A DNA stretch of 64,000 nucleotides, taken from NCBI GenBank assembly GCA_963844055.1, contig CAWJMN010000002.1, positions 2,232,001-2,296,000 on the forward strand, in the 5' to 3' direction. Below, one piece after another: positions 1-9,042 of this stretch (the first letter of the stretch is position 1; the number at the start of each line of letters is the position of its first letter). The DNA comes from CAWJMN01 sp963844055 (GTDB lineage: Bacteria > Planctomycetota > Planctomycetia > Pirellulales > Pirellulaceae). The notes under the pieces were generated by a model. That model was not told the origin of the DNA, made no database searches, and saw only the letters and a program-made list of their open reading frames with translations. The translations under genes were made by a program, and so were the position numbers.

Positions 1-2
1 TC

Positions 3-197
3 CGCGCGACGCCCAATTTGAACGGTCGTCATACGGCCTTTGGTCGCGTGATTGAAGGGCTGCCGGTGTTGGCTTTGATTCAGCGCCGTGATCCGAATGC
101 GGCCGACAAGCCTGAGCCCGAAAAGATTGTGAAGATGGAAGTGATTCGCAAGCGCGATCACGAATACAAGCCGAAGAAATCCGCCGACAAGGATTAG
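3..197 (+). CDS. Peptidyl-prolyl cis-trans isomerase, cyclophilin type (C-terminal part)
   Basis: Only the last 64 codons are inside the window; the gene starts before base 1. The frame reads ATPNLNGRHTAFGRVIEG, the conserved C-terminal block of cyclophilin peptidyl-prolyl isomerases, which speed proline isomerisation during protein folding. It ends with a lysine-rich tail and a tandem stop (tag tag). The family call rests on the NGRHTAFGRV motif alone; localisation cannot be judged because the N-terminus is missing. Confidence is good for family, none for a specific paralogue. Confidence 0.85.
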   Translation, partial: RATPNLNGRHTAFGRVIEGLPVLALIQRRDPNAADKPEPEKIVKMEVIRKRDHEYKPKKSADKD

Positions 198-480
198 TAG
201 GCGAGGTGATGGCTGGGCATTTTCAGAGCCGGAAGCGTCAGCGACGGCCATCCCTCGGTGAAGTCGCCGTTGGCACCGCGCGGCTGTTGGCCAGGAAGCG
301 GGGGAACACTGGCCAGGCTCGAAAAGAGCTTTGAATAATGGCGGCCCCTGTTTCGAGCAACTTGCCAGTGCCACCACAACCAATGCATCGCAGATTTGCA
401 TTGATGGTTGGAAGCGCAGGGCGGAAGGTTGCCCGTGGTTTGCGTAGCGTCGTTAGGTCTGTCGGCGCTAACCTACTCGA
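198..480. other. Intergenic stretch with fragments of dispersed repeats
   Basis: No convincing gene lies between the cyclophilin stop and the pterin dehydratase stop. Bases 215-255 are the reverse complement of a motif that recurs at 58256 and 61164 (core GACGCTTCCGGCTCTG). Bases 452-478 (tctgtcggcgct, acctact) match a segment near 58172-58192. So two pieces of the repeat material seen in island 2 also occur here, at the other end of the window. Confidence 0.5.
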
Positions 481-858
481 CTAAGAAGTGGGAGAGGTGC
501 ACTTGCCGGCGGGGGTGAGGGTGTCGATTTTGGCAGCAAGGATGAAGTCGTTCTCGCTAAGGCCGCCGATGGCGTGGGTATAGGTCTCGATCCAGACGTT
601 GCGATAGCTTTCCAGATGCAGGTCGGGATGGTGCTGGTCTTCTTCGGCGATTTGGCCGACCGCTTCCAGAAACTTCATGGCGGCTAAGAAATCTTTCATG
701 CGCCAGTCTTTGCGAATTCGCTCGCCGGCGTGCGTCAGATACCAGCCGGGAAGTTGTGCCAGTTGGGCGTTAACCACATCGACCGGAACGATCATTACGC
801 CTCCTTCGCAGGGGACGCACTTCTTCTGCGTGAGCTGATTGCCGGATTGGACATCCAT
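481..858 (-). CDS. 4a-hydroxytetrahydrobiopterin dehydratase (pterin-4a-carbinolamine dehydratase)
   Basis: A 125-residue protein of the PCD/DCoH family, cytoplasmic. The enzyme dehydrates 4a-hydroxytetrahydropterin, recycling the pterin cofactor used by aromatic amino acid hydroxylases. The family signature is visible: F-L-A-A-M-x-F near residue 60, the active-site stretch EDQHHPDLHLESYRNV near residues 75-90, and a conserved T-H-x-x-x-G-L-S-x-x-D near the C-terminus. Length is slightly above the usual ~100 residues because of a ~20-residue N-terminal extension with two cysteines. No hydroxylase gene is adjacent, so the partner enzyme is not evident here. Confidence 0.9.
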   Translation of the reverse strand: MDVQSGNQLTQKKCVPCEGGVMIVPVDVVNAQLAQLPGWYLTHAGERIRKDWRMKDFLAAMKFLEAVGQIAEEDQHHPDLHLESYRNVWIETYTHAIGGLSENDFILAAKIDTLTPAGKCTSPTS

Positions 859-892
859 GATCGACCTCGTTCTTATGTTCGATGAGACGACG

Positions 893-928
893 AAAAAAGG
901 CTCCCCGACCTTCGCCGCGGAGCCTTTT
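893..928 (-). terminator. Rho-independent terminator of the DUF1559 gene
   Basis: A perfect 10-bp stem, AAAAGGCTCC (895-904) and GGAGCCTTTT (919-928), has a 14-nt loop. Read on the minus strand it is followed by a six-T run. It lies 50 bp past the stop of the minus-strand DUF1559 gene. Confidence 0.85.
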
Positions 929-976
929 GAATGGAAATGGTTTAGGTCAGGCTGCTAAGCACCCTGCGGCCAACGA

Positions 977-1960
977 CTAGAAATCGCCACTGCTCAGCGC
1001 GGTACGCTGAATCACTTGGATTGCACTCCAGCTTCCAGGAGGGGCCATCGAACGGGTGTAGCCAGCAGGCCAAACCTTTTGGCCGTTGCTGCTAAGCAAG
1101 CGAGCGTAGACGTTGTAGCTGATCTTTTCGGTCACGAAGCGGACCGAGGTGTCGGCCATTGCCACATTGAAACCCTTGGAGTGAAAGCTCGAAGGTTGGG
1201 CGTTGTTGGTGTCGAGGGTTGGATTGGTGCGATTGGAATTGAGTGGCAAATTGAAGGCATTGTTGCCGAGCATAGTGGCATCCCAGATCACGCCCATCTT
1301 CAACTCGCTGGTTGCATCTTGCCAGCTGTTGGTGACAACGTTTTCGGTGAACATGATCGTGTTCGAAACGCCGTCGCCATTGTTGATGTCGGCACGAGAG
1401 GTCATGGCCGAGTAGCCGGCATTGCCAATGCGATCATCCATGGCACCATTTTCTGGCCAGTCGGCGGGATTGGCGTTGTAGACGTTTTCCATGCCGTTGT
1501 TACAGGCGTAAGAAAGGGGCGTGTTGTCGGTGAGGCTGGTGGCATCGCTGGGGCAAACGAGGATTCGAATGATCTTGGAGATTTCAGGGCTGGTGTAAGG
1601 ATTGATCCCGCTGCGATCAAGCTGATCGATGCGTGTCGACAGCGAGTTTTCACCCAGCGAATCCAGCAGGATGGTTGGCCAGCCGTAAATGCTGTTGTTG
1701 ACGTTGGTGTTGTCACCCATCGCAATGCGAACTTTTGTTGCAGGCGAATAAGTACGCGACGGAGGCAAGTTGCCACGTCCCGTTTCGTATTCGAGTGCGG
1801 CCTGCGCTACTTGACGCATGTTGCTGCTGCACTGGGTGCGACGAGCAGTCTCACGCGCGACTTGAATCGCGGGGAGCAACAGTCCCATCAACAACACAAC
1901 GATAGAAATGACGACGAGCAGCTCCACGATGGTGAAGCCAATGCGCATGCGACGAGCCAT
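977..1960 (-). CDS. DUF1559 family protein with prepilin-type N-terminus
   Basis: A 327-residue protein with the usual planctomycete DUF1559 layout. The N-terminus is a type IV prepilin/pseudopilin leader (RIGFTIVELLVVISIVVLL near residues 6-24) followed by a hydrophobic helix. Downstream is R-E-x-A-R-R-x-Q-C-x-x-N-x-R-Q, then the DUF1559 domain. Near the C-terminus is an H-x9-D element (HSKGFNVAMAD), a variant of the H-x9-DG motif seen in this family. The protein is probably membrane anchored and processed by a prepilin peptidase, but its function is unknown. Planctomycetes carry many paralogues; a second one is at 24073-25020. Confidence 0.88.
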   Translation of the reverse strand: MARRMRIGFTIVELLVVISIVVLLMGLLLPAIQVARETARRTQCSSNMRQVAQAALEYETGRGNLPPSRTYSPATKVRIAMGDNTNVNNSIYGWPTILLDSLGENSLSTRIDQLDRSGINPYTSPEISKIIRILVCPSDATSLTDNTPLSYACNNGMENVYNANPADWPENGAMDDRIGNAGYSAMTSRADINNGDGVSNTIMFTENVVTNSWQDATSELKMGVIWDATMLGNNAFNLPLNSNRTNPTLDTNNAQPSSFHSKGFNVAMADTSVRFVTEKISYNVYARLLSSNGQKVWPAGYTRSMAPPGSWSAIQVIQRTALSSGDF

Positions 1961-1978
1961 GGAAGATACCTCTATTAA

Positions 1979-2593
1979 ATGCCTGCCCTTGTTCCGAGGG
2001 TGGTAAGCGAACGCTCACCATTTAGATAATACCTGTAATTCTCACCGTTCTCCAAGCATTTGTCGAGACAATTGTCAAGTAAAAGCAGCTCTTTTTGCTT
2101 GAGGATCCACCGCTACGGCCCGCCTGGCACCCGGCGACGTCGGTTTATGGGTGCGCGTGCTCCCTTAACTTTTGGCATCTCTAGACAACCTCGCTTAGGT
2201 GGGGAGTGTGGATTGGTGGGTGAAGCCGTAAGCCTTTTCCGTGTCTAGAGTTGCGCCCCAATGGCGAAAAGAGGAGGGCTCTGGGCATCCAAGGTAGCGT
2301 TGTGGCCGTACAGAGAGGGTGGACGAATGGCCCCTGAGCGATGTCCGGCTCTGTCCAACGTGAAAACAGGGGCATGGGTGGGTTATGAGGCGGAACGTCA
2401 CAAGTCGGCTCTACGGGGCAATAATGTGGGCCTGCGGGCCTGGGATGTTGCTTCCCGGGTCGGTTGGGGGGATGCTGAGCCAGGGTCGACGTTGACCCCG
2501 CAAGAATCAAACGCCTAGAATTCCGGTGCTCGGCCTGATCGTCACGAGGAATGGTTCTTGGTGGCCGTCAGACAAGGGAAGTGGGTACTTAGG
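1979..2593. other. 615-bp intergenic region, no gene supported; contains inverted repeat
   Basis: No ORF here looks like a protein family. ORFs of 85-109 codons exist on both strands but overlap each other and have no recognisable features. TCTAGACA (2180-2187) is repeated inverted as TGTCTAGA (2242-2249), enclosing 54 nt. The region is unusually rich in G-runs. It could carry the promoter and leader of the dsbD-like gene or an unrecognised structured RNA. Confidence 0.3.
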
Positions 2594-5092
2594 ATGTCTG
2601 TTGTATTGAATCGCCATGGGGCGCTGTCGTTTCTGTTGGCGTTTGTTCTGCCTTTGCTAGGGATCTGGCAAGGGGTGGGCTACGGCCAAGAGGGGTCGGT
2701 CGATCCACTGGGGACCAATGCGCCGCCAGGGCTGGGAGGAGTTGCCGAAGATTTTCCGCTGCCGACCGGCAAAGGGCCGCGTCCCAAGCTCAACCTGTCT
2801 GGCATTCCCGGACTGGATGGAGGCGGGGGCGATGATGCGGACGTAACCTTTGACGCAGAGTGGAAGTTAGAAGCGGGAACGCGAACCGGCCGGCTGACTG
2901 TGACCGCGACGATTCCTGAAAACTGGCATATCTATTCCATCACTCAGCCTACTGGTGGGCCGCAGAAATCTAAGCTGGATTTTGCCAATGGGAGTGCGGT
3001 GAAACTGGCAGATCCTTTTGTTGCCAATCCGCCGCCCCATGTGATTCCGCCCGGTGGTGACTACTCTTTTGAGGTGAATAGTGAAGAGCATGAAGAGACC
3101 GTCACTTGGAGCGCGCCAATTACCTTTACTGGCAGCGAAGATCCCAAGTCGATCCCCGTCGTTTTGAATTTCTCGGGGCAGCGGTGCAAGAACGGCGGAA
3201 GCTGCGTGCTAATTAACGCCAAGATCACGGCGAAGTTTGCGGGGGAGTTTACGCGCAGCCAGCCGATTGGAAAGTACGTCCCGAAAAAGGGATCGGCCGA
3301 AGTGGTCTGGCAGGGAGAGATTTCGGCCGAGCAAGTCGCGCCGGGTAAAAGCGTGAAGCTGCTGCTGCAAGCTACGCCGACCAAGGGCTATCACGTTTAC
3401 GAATACCAAGCGGTCGATGCCGATACACCTGGCGCAGGGAAGCCAACGTTGATTGTGCTGAACCTGCCTGCCGGCTGGAAGCATCGAGTGCCAAGTCCCT
3501 CACTTGCGCCAACGGGATCGGCGACGCAAGGGAGTTCGGGCGTTGCCGATGTGCGCCATCATGATCAGGCGGTGACTTGGACAACCGAGATCATCGTTCC
3601 AGGAGATGCCAAGCCGGGCAAGTTGCCGATCAGTGGCTATTTGGGATTTCAAACTTGCAATGATGCGAATTGTTTGCCTCCTACGGCGGCGCAGTTCACG
3701 GTTTCGGTGGAGGTGGCAAGTGAAGTTGGGACGAACGCCGCCAAGCCGCTGGAGTTTGAAAGCTTAAAAGGGGGCTACGACGAGGTGGCGAAACTGGCCA
3801 AGACTGCGCCGGCTCCGTTTGGGCAATTCCATTTGGCAACCCTGCTGGCACAGATGGGAATTGGTTTTGTGGGGGGGATTCTGCTGAATTTCATGCCCTG
3901 CGTATTGCCCGTGCTGGGGCTGAAGTTGTTGTCGATTGCACAGCAAGCAGGCCAAAGCCGGATGAAGGTGTTGATGCAGAATTTGTGGTACACGGCGGGC
4001 CTACTGGTGGTATTTATGACACTGGCAACGCTGGCAGCGTTTTTGAACTTTGGCTGGGGGCAGCACTTTCAATCGCTGTGGTTCCGCATTGGAATGTTGC
4101 TACTGACGTTTGCGATGGCGCTGAGCTTTTTAGGCACCTGGGAGATTCCCATCCCGGGCTTTGCCACGTCTGACAAAGCGAGCGAACTACAAACGCAAGA
4201 AGGCGCGCTGGGGGCTTTTTTCAAAGGGATCTTCACGACGATTTTAGGCGTCTCGTGCAGCGGTCCGTTTTTAGGGGCCGTGTTTGGCTATACCCTTTCG
4301 CAAGAGTGGTATGTGACGTACGCCATTTTTGGTGCGGTGGGCATTGGCATGGCTTCGCCCTTTTTTGCCGTCGGATTGTTGCCGGGCGTGCGAAAGGTGA
4401 TTCCTAAGCCGGGCAACTGGATGGATACTTTCAAGAGCTTGATGGGCTTTGGTCTGTTGGGGGTGGTGGTGTTCTTGTTCTCGACGCTGGATAGCAAGCT
4501 GTTTATCCCGACGCTTGCCTTGGTGGTTGGTGTTTGGTTTGCATGCTGGTGGATTGGCCAGGTCCATGCGTACGAGGGATGGAAGACGGTGATGGTTCCT
4601 TGGGTGGGCGGTACGGCGGTCGCAGCGCTGACGGGCTATCTTTCGTTCACCTACTTAGGCCCCCAGGTAGAGATGTTTGAGTGGGAGAAGTACTCGGAGG
4701 CGCGCCTAGTCGAGCTGCAAAAGGAAGGCAAGACGGTCATGCTGGACTTTACCGCCGACTGGTGCTTGAACTGTCATGTGAACTATCGCAACGCGATCAA
4801 CACGCAGGCAACCAAGCAAATCATTGAGAAGAACAAGGTTGTCGCGATGAAGGCGGATTGGACCAACAAGGATGACAGCGTTGTTTTAGCGAAGCTCAAT
4901 GCGCTGGATAGCAAGTCGATCCCTGTTTTGGTGTTTTATCCGGCCGGCAAGCCGGAAGAGGCGGTGATCTTGCGCGATCTTGTCACGCAGCAGCAGGTGC
5001 TGGATGAACTGATCAAGGCAGGTCCTTCTCGCGATGAGAAGGCGAGCGCCTCTAAAGGAAGCAATCAGGCGAAGGAGCCCGCATCGACCTAA
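2594..5092 (+). CDS. DsbD-like thiol:disulfide interchange protein
   Basis: An 832-residue inner-membrane electron carrier that would pass reducing power from cytoplasmic thioredoxin to periplasmic thiols. A signal peptide is followed by an nDsbD-like region containing C-N-D-A-N-C-L-P-P. Next come about eight membrane segments of the DsbD/CcdA core, with the cysteine motifs NFMPCVLPVLGLK and GVSCSGPFLG. The C-terminal thioredoxin domain has WCLNC, with cysteines at about residues 724 and 727. The start at 2594 gives a clean signal peptide; a TTG at 2558 is also open but adds 12 residues ahead of it. A downstream lipoprotein gene follows after 54 bp and may be co-transcribed. Confidence 0.9.
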   Translation: MSVVLNRHGALSFLLAFVLPLLGIWQGVGYGQEGSVDPLGTNAPPGLGGVAEDFPLPTGKGPRPKLNLSGIPGLDGGGGDDADVTFDAEWKLEAGTRTGRLTVTATIPENWHIYSITQPTGGPQKSKLDFANGSAVKLADPFVANPPPHVIPPGGDYSFEVNSEEHEETVTWSAPITFTGSEDPKSIPVVLNFSGQRCKNGGSCVLINAKITAKFAGEFTRSQPIGKYVPKKGSAEVVWQGEISAEQVAPGKSVKLLLQATPTKGYHVYEYQAVDADTPGAGKPTLIVLNLPAGWKHRVPSPSLAPTGSATQGSSGVADVRHHDQAVTWTTEIIVPGDAKPGKLPISGYLGFQTCNDANCLPPTAAQFTVSVEVASEVGTNAAKPLEFESLKGGYDEVAKLAKTAPAPFGQFHLATLLAQMGIGFVGGILLNFMPCVLPVLGLKLLSIAQQAGQSRMKVLMQNLWYTAGLLVVFMTLATLAAFLNFGWGQHFQSLWFRIGMLLLTFAMALSFLGTWEIPIPGFATSDKASELQTQEGALGAFFKGIFTTILGVSCSGPFLGAVFGYTLSQEWYVTYAIFGAVGIGMASPFFAVGLLPGVRKVIPKPGNWMDTFKSLMGFGLLGVVVFLFSTLDSKLFIPTLALVVGVWFACWWIGQVHAYEGWKTVMVPWVGGTAVAALTGYLSFTYLGPQVEMFEWEKYSEARLVELQKEGKTVMLDFTADWCLNCHVNYRNAINTQATKQIIEKNKVVAMKADWTNKDDSVVLAKLNALDSKSIPVLVFYPAGKPEEAVILRDLVTQQQVLDELIKAGPSRDEKASASKGSNQAKEPAST

Positions 5093-5149
5093 AGGAAATG
5101 CCTGGTGTTGGTTGGGTGGTGATGGGTTGGTAGAAGGGCTTGGCTAGTG

Positions 5150-5938
5150 ATGAAAGCTTTGGGATTCATGAACGTCATTCAAGAGCGGTTCGGCCTTTCA
5201 GCAGCATGGCAAATCCTGGCGGGGATGTTGCTGGCCGGCCTGTTGGTGGGCTGCAAGCCTTCGACCATGCCAGACGCCGTAATCCCTGTCGAAGAAAGTA
5301 AATCGTCGGCGAAGGTGGACGAGGAACCGGAAGCAGCCAAGCCCCCCGAGGCTAAACCTGCGGAGGATAAACCTGCCGTTCAGGAAGCACCAGCGACGGA
5401 AACGCCAGCCACTGCAGGTTCGGCCGAAGGAACGCCGGCGGCAGTACCTGCGGAATCGACCGAGCCATCGACCGCAGCGCAAGAGAAGCCGAAGGAGAAG
5501 GGGACTGATGGTGTGCCTGCCGGGGGACGCCCGCTGGCGGATCGTGAAAAGCCCAAGCCGGGCGAGGCTTATAAGATTAGCTTTGATGACCTGATCATCG
5601 GCATGCAGGCCGATATTCCGTTTCGTCCTTGGATGATGGAAGGGAAGCGAGCGGAAGAACTGGACGGCCAGAAGGTGCGGATCAGTGGCCTCATGCATGG
5701 TGGCGCTGCCGGCCAGAGTAAGATCAAAGAGTTTGTGCTACTGCGGAACTTGGAATGCAAGTTTGGACCCGGTGGGCAGGCCGATCACTTGGCCCGCATT
5801 CAGTTGGCCGAAGGGGAGAAGACGCAGTACACCAACAAGACGCTGATTGTCGAAGGTCGTTTGCACATTGATCCCTATGCTGGCCCTGATGGCAACACCT
5901 GGGCGATCTATCGGATCAGCGAAGCCAAGCTGAAGTAG
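5150..5938 (+). CDS. Lipoprotein with acidic Pro/Ala/Glu linker and conserved C-terminal domain
   Basis: A 262-residue protein. A hydrophobic stretch ends in a lipobox (L-L-V-G-C, Cys near residue 35), predicting a lipid-anchored envelope protein. Residues ~45-130 are a low-complexity linker rich in Pro, Ala, Glu and Lys. The last ~120 residues form a compact domain with F-V-L-L-R-N-L-E-C-K-F-G-P and W-A-I-Y-R-I. It resembles the DUF3299-type fold reported in envelope proteins, but I cannot confirm this without a profile search. ATG at 5150 follows a GTG at 5147. Its position after the dsbD-like gene suggests an envelope redox or metal role, which is inference only. Confidence 0.65.
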   Translation: MKALGFMNVIQERFGLSAAWQILAGMLLAGLLVGCKPSTMPDAVIPVEESKSSAKVDEEPEAAKPPEAKPAEDKPAVQEAPATETPATAGSAEGTPAAVPAESTEPSTAAQEKPKEKGTDGVPAGGRPLADREKPKPGEAYKISFDDLIIGMQADIPFRPWMMEGKRAEELDGQKVRISGLMHGGAAGQSKIKEFVLLRNLECKFGPGGQADHLARIQLAEGEKTQYTNKTLIVEGRLHIDPYAGPDGNTWAIYRISEAKLK

Positions 5939-6264
5939 GGGCTGGTCAATCGTCCGAGGGGGCGAGGCAAGTTCCTGGCGGCACAATTTCTGTGTGGCGA
6001 GGGCATTAACGGAGCCTGCAGGCCCATTTCGTAGCCCTTTTTACGGGGTTAGCGGCTTGAATCTGGCCTTCCGCTAGATGACAATTGCCAGACGGGAGAA
6101 TTCCACCGGTTATTGGCGAGTACTCTGGTGCTGGAATCTCCTTTAAGGTTGGCTTCGCTTGCCGCTATGTTTCGTCGGCGTGCAGGGCGCTTTGCGCGAT
6201 CGGGAAATGCCCGCCGCCAACCACTATCCCCCCTCCTGTTTGCTTTCCTTTTGGAACCTCTGCG

Positions 6265-8889
6265 ATGCGTGCATTGAATTGGCCGTCGGTTTCTGTGGCG
6301 TTGTGCTGGCTGGTGCTGGCCGCCCTGGGTGTCTCTCCTGCATGGGCTGAGGCCCCTGCCCTCAAGCTTGCCAAGGGGAACCATGTCGTTCTGATTGGCA
6401 ATACCTTGGCCGAGCGGATGCAGTATCACGGCAATTTTGAAACGCAGCTGCATAGCCGTTTTCCTGACTTGGAACTGGTCGTGCGTGATCTGGGTTGGTC
6501 GGCCGACGAAGTGAACCTTCGTCCTCGCTCGCAAGACTTCAAAGATCACGGCCACAACCTGGAAGACCACAAGGCTGACGTGATCTTGGCCTTCTTTGGT
6601 TTCAACGAGTCGTTCGGCGGCGAAAAGGGATTGCCCAAATTCCGTGGCGACCTGGAAAAGTTCGTCACCACCACCAAGGCCGCCAAGTACAACGGCACTT
6701 CAGCACCGCAATTGGTGCTGTTCTCGCCGATTGCTCATGAAAACCTCGGCAAGCGCGAGCTGCCTGATGGATCGGCCAACAACAAGAACATTGCCCTGTA
6801 CTCGGCTGCGATGAAAGAGATCGCCGCCAAGCACGATGTGCTGTTTGTGGACATCTTCACGCCAACGCAAAAGGCGATGGCCGAAGCCAAGCAAAAGTGG
6901 ACGATCAACGGCATTCACCTCAACACGTTTGGTGATGCACAGCTCGCCACGATCTTGGATACTTCGCTGTTTGGCGCACGCCCTGCCGGCAGCGAGAAGG
7001 TCAATATGGAAAAGCTGCACGCCGAGGTGCAAGAGAAGAACCTGCAGTTCTTCTACGACTATCGTGCCGTCAATGGCTTTTACATCTACGGTGGCCGTAA
7101 GAATCCCTTCGGCACGGTCAACTTCCCCAAGGAATTTGCCAAGCTCCGAAAGATGATCGCCAATCGTGATGCTCGGATTTGGGCCGTTGCCCAAGGGAAA
7201 GAAGTTCCCGCCAAGATTGATGACAGCAACACGGGCGACATCACGCCGATCGAGACCAACGCAAAAAATCCTGCACCTTTCACGACGGCCGAAGAGTCGC
7301 AAAAGAAGATGCAGCTGCCTGAAGGTTATGCGGTCAACCTGTTTGCTTCCGAAGCAGAATTTCCTGACCTGCAAAACCCTGTGCAGTTTGCCTTTGACGC
7401 CAAGGGACGCTTGTGGGTCACGACGATGCCGTCGTACCCGATGTACCTGCCTGGCGTGCCTGTGAATGACAAGGTTCTGATCCTGGAAGACACCAATGGT
7501 GACGGCAAGGCCGACAAGCAAACCGTGTTTGCGGATGGCTTGCATGTGCCAACTGGTATTGAGCTGGGTGACGGTGGCGCTTATGTGGCCAACCAACCGA
7601 ACCTCCTGTTTTTGAAGGACACCAATGGGGATGACAAGGCCGACTCACGAGAAATCGTGCTACACGGTTTTGATTCGGCCGACTCGCATCACTCGATCAG
7701 TGCGTTTACTTGGGATCAGGGTGGAGCTCTCTACTTTGAGGAAGGAACCTTCCATCACACGCAAGTCGAATCGCCTTATGGCCCTGTTCGCTGCATGAAT
7801 GCGGGTGTATTCCGTTTTGAGCCACGCACTTGCCGCTTTAGCGTGTTTGTTTCCTATGGGTTTGCCAATCCTTGGGGGCACATTGTGGATGGTTGGGGCC
7901 AAAACTTTGTGGCCGATGCCTCGGGTGGTGCCAACTATTACGGCACGGCTTTCTCGGGCGATGTGGACTATCCTCACAAGCACGGTGGCCTGAAGGAATT
8001 CCTGAAGAAGCAGTGGCGTCCAACGGCTGGCTGCGAGCTGGTTACCAGCCGCAACTTCCCCGATGAAGCCCAAGGGAACTACCTGCTGAATAACTGCATT
8101 GGTTTCCAAGGGGTGCTGCAATACAAGATGAAGGATGCTGGTTCGGGCTTTGCTGCCGATCCACAAGAACCTTTGCTGCAATCGAGCGACGTCAATTTCC
8201 GTCCTGTGGATATTGAGTTTGGTCCCGATGGTGCTTTGTACCTTTGCGACTGGTTCAACCCGCTGGTAGGTCACATGCAACATTCGCTGCGTGATCCGAA
8301 TCGCGATAAGAACCACGGCCGTATTTGGCGTGTCTCTTACACGAAGAAGCCTTTGGTGAAGCCGGCAAAGATCCATGGCGAATCGATCCCCAGCTTGCTC
8401 GCTCAGCTGAAGAGTGAGCCAGAAGAGCGTACCCGCAGCCGTATTCGTATTGAACTGCGTAGCCGTGACACGAACGAAGTTTTGGCTGCCTTCAAGAGCT
8501 GGCTTGGCTCGATCGACAAGGCCGACAAGGAATACGAGCACTGCAAGCTGGAAGCTTTGTGGATGCATCAACAACATGATGTCGTGAATGAAGACTTCCT
8601 CAAGGAAGTGCTTCGTTCGCCTGACTATCGTGCTCGTGCTGCGGCGACTCGCGTGCTTTGCTACTGGCGTGATCGCGTGAAGGAGCCTTTGGCTCTTCTA
8701 AAGGTTCAAGTCAATGATGAGCATCCACGCGTTCGCTTGGAAGCCGTTCGTGCCCTGAGCTTCTTCCATTCGCAAGATGCGATCGACATTGCGACCGAGT
8801 CTTTGGTGTACGACCAGGATGACTACCTGAAGTACACGCTACAAGAGACGATGAACACGCTGGAACGCCGCGTGAAGAACGCCAAGTAA
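6265..8889 (+). CDS. SGNH-hydrolase-like / PVC-type membrane-bound dehydrogenase protein with HEAT repeats
   Basis: An 874-residue exported protein. A signal peptide ending near AWA-EAP is followed by a GDSL/SGNH hydrolase-like domain: block I reads GNTLAERM instead of GDS, and the late block NGIHLNTFGD keeps the His. From about residue 340 there is a six-bladed beta-propeller of the glucose/sorbosone dehydrogenase type found in Pirellula/Verrucomicrobium proteins, with D-x-N-G-D-G-K-A-D repeats. The last ~150 residues are HEAT-like helices. The ATG at 6265 starts the signal peptide; 60 upstream codons are open but unlike protein. No CxxCH occurs here; the heme domain often fused in relatives is in the next gene. 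Confidence 0.85.
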   Translation: MRALNWPSVSVALCWLVLAALGVSPAWAEAPALKLAKGNHVVLIGNTLAERMQYHGNFETQLHSRFPDLELVVRDLGWSADEVNLRPRSQDFKDHGHNLEDHKADVILAFFGFNESFGGEKGLPKFRGDLEKFVTTTKAAKYNGTSAPQLVLFSPIAHENLGKRELPDGSANNKNIALYSAAMKEIAAKHDVLFVDIFTPTQKAMAEAKQKWTINGIHLNTFGDAQLATILDTSLFGARPAGSEKVNMEKLHAEVQEKNLQFFYDYRAVNGFYIYGGRKNPFGTVNFPKEFAKLRKMIANRDARIWAVAQGKEVPAKIDDSNTGDITPIETNAKNPAPFTTAEESQKKMQLPEGYAVNLFASEAEFPDLQNPVQFAFDAKGRLWVTTMPSYPMYLPGVPVNDKVLILEDTNGDGKADKQTVFADGLHVPTGIELGDGGAYVANQPNLLFLKDTNGDDKADSREIVLHGFDSADSHHSISAFTWDQGGALYFEEGTFHHTQVESPYGPVRCMNAGVFRFEPRTCRFSVFVSYGFANPWGHIVDGWGQNFVADASGGANYYGTAFSGDVDYPHKHGGLKEFLKKQWRPTAGCELVTSRNFPDEAQGNYLLNNCIGFQGVLQYKMKDAGSGFAADPQEPLLQSSDVNFRPVDIEFGPDGALYLCDWFNPLVGHMQHSLRDPNRDKNHGRIWRVSYTKKPLVKPAKIHGESIPSLLAQLKSEPEERTRSRIRIELRSRDTNEVLAAFKSWLGSIDKADKEYEHCKLEALWMHQQHDVVNEDFLKEVLRSPDYRARAAATRVLCYWRDRVKEPLALLKVQVNDEHPRVRLEAVRALSFFHSQDAIDIATESLVYDQDDYLKYTLQETMNTLERRVKNAK

Positions 8890-8899
8890 AAGGGCCATA

Positions 8900-8925
8900 C
8901 TGGGGAGGTTTTCGAGCCTCCCCAG
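8900..8925. terminator. Stem-loop between the propeller gene and the heme-protein gene
   Basis: CTGGGGAGG (8900-8908) pairs perfectly with CCTCCCCAG (8917-8925) across an 8-nt loop, 10 bp after the upstream stop. There is no T-run, so it may act as an mRNA-stabilising or attenuating hairpin rather than a strict terminator. Confidence 0.5.
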
Positions 8926-9042
8926 GGGCTGGACCCGATGGTAAAATGAAGTAGGTTTTCAAGAGCCACGCAGGCCTTTCCAGGTCGGCATGGCTCTTGG
9001 CGTTTTCGGATGGTGGAATTTCGGAAAAGAGAGTGGTGGGTT

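Noticed and set aside
1016..1978. 320-codon plus-strand ORF opposite the DUF1559 gene
   Set aside because: It lies antisense to a clear prepilin-type DUF1559 protein and has no protein-like features; long antisense frames are expected at this base composition.
2261..2518. 85-codon plus-strand ORF upstream of the dsbD-like gene
   Set aside because: Overlapping ORFs on both strands and no recognisable protein features; not supported as a gene.
6700..7596. 298-codon minus-strand ORF opposite the SGNH/propeller gene
   Set aside because: Fully antisense to a well-supported gene; no domain or ribosome-binding site.
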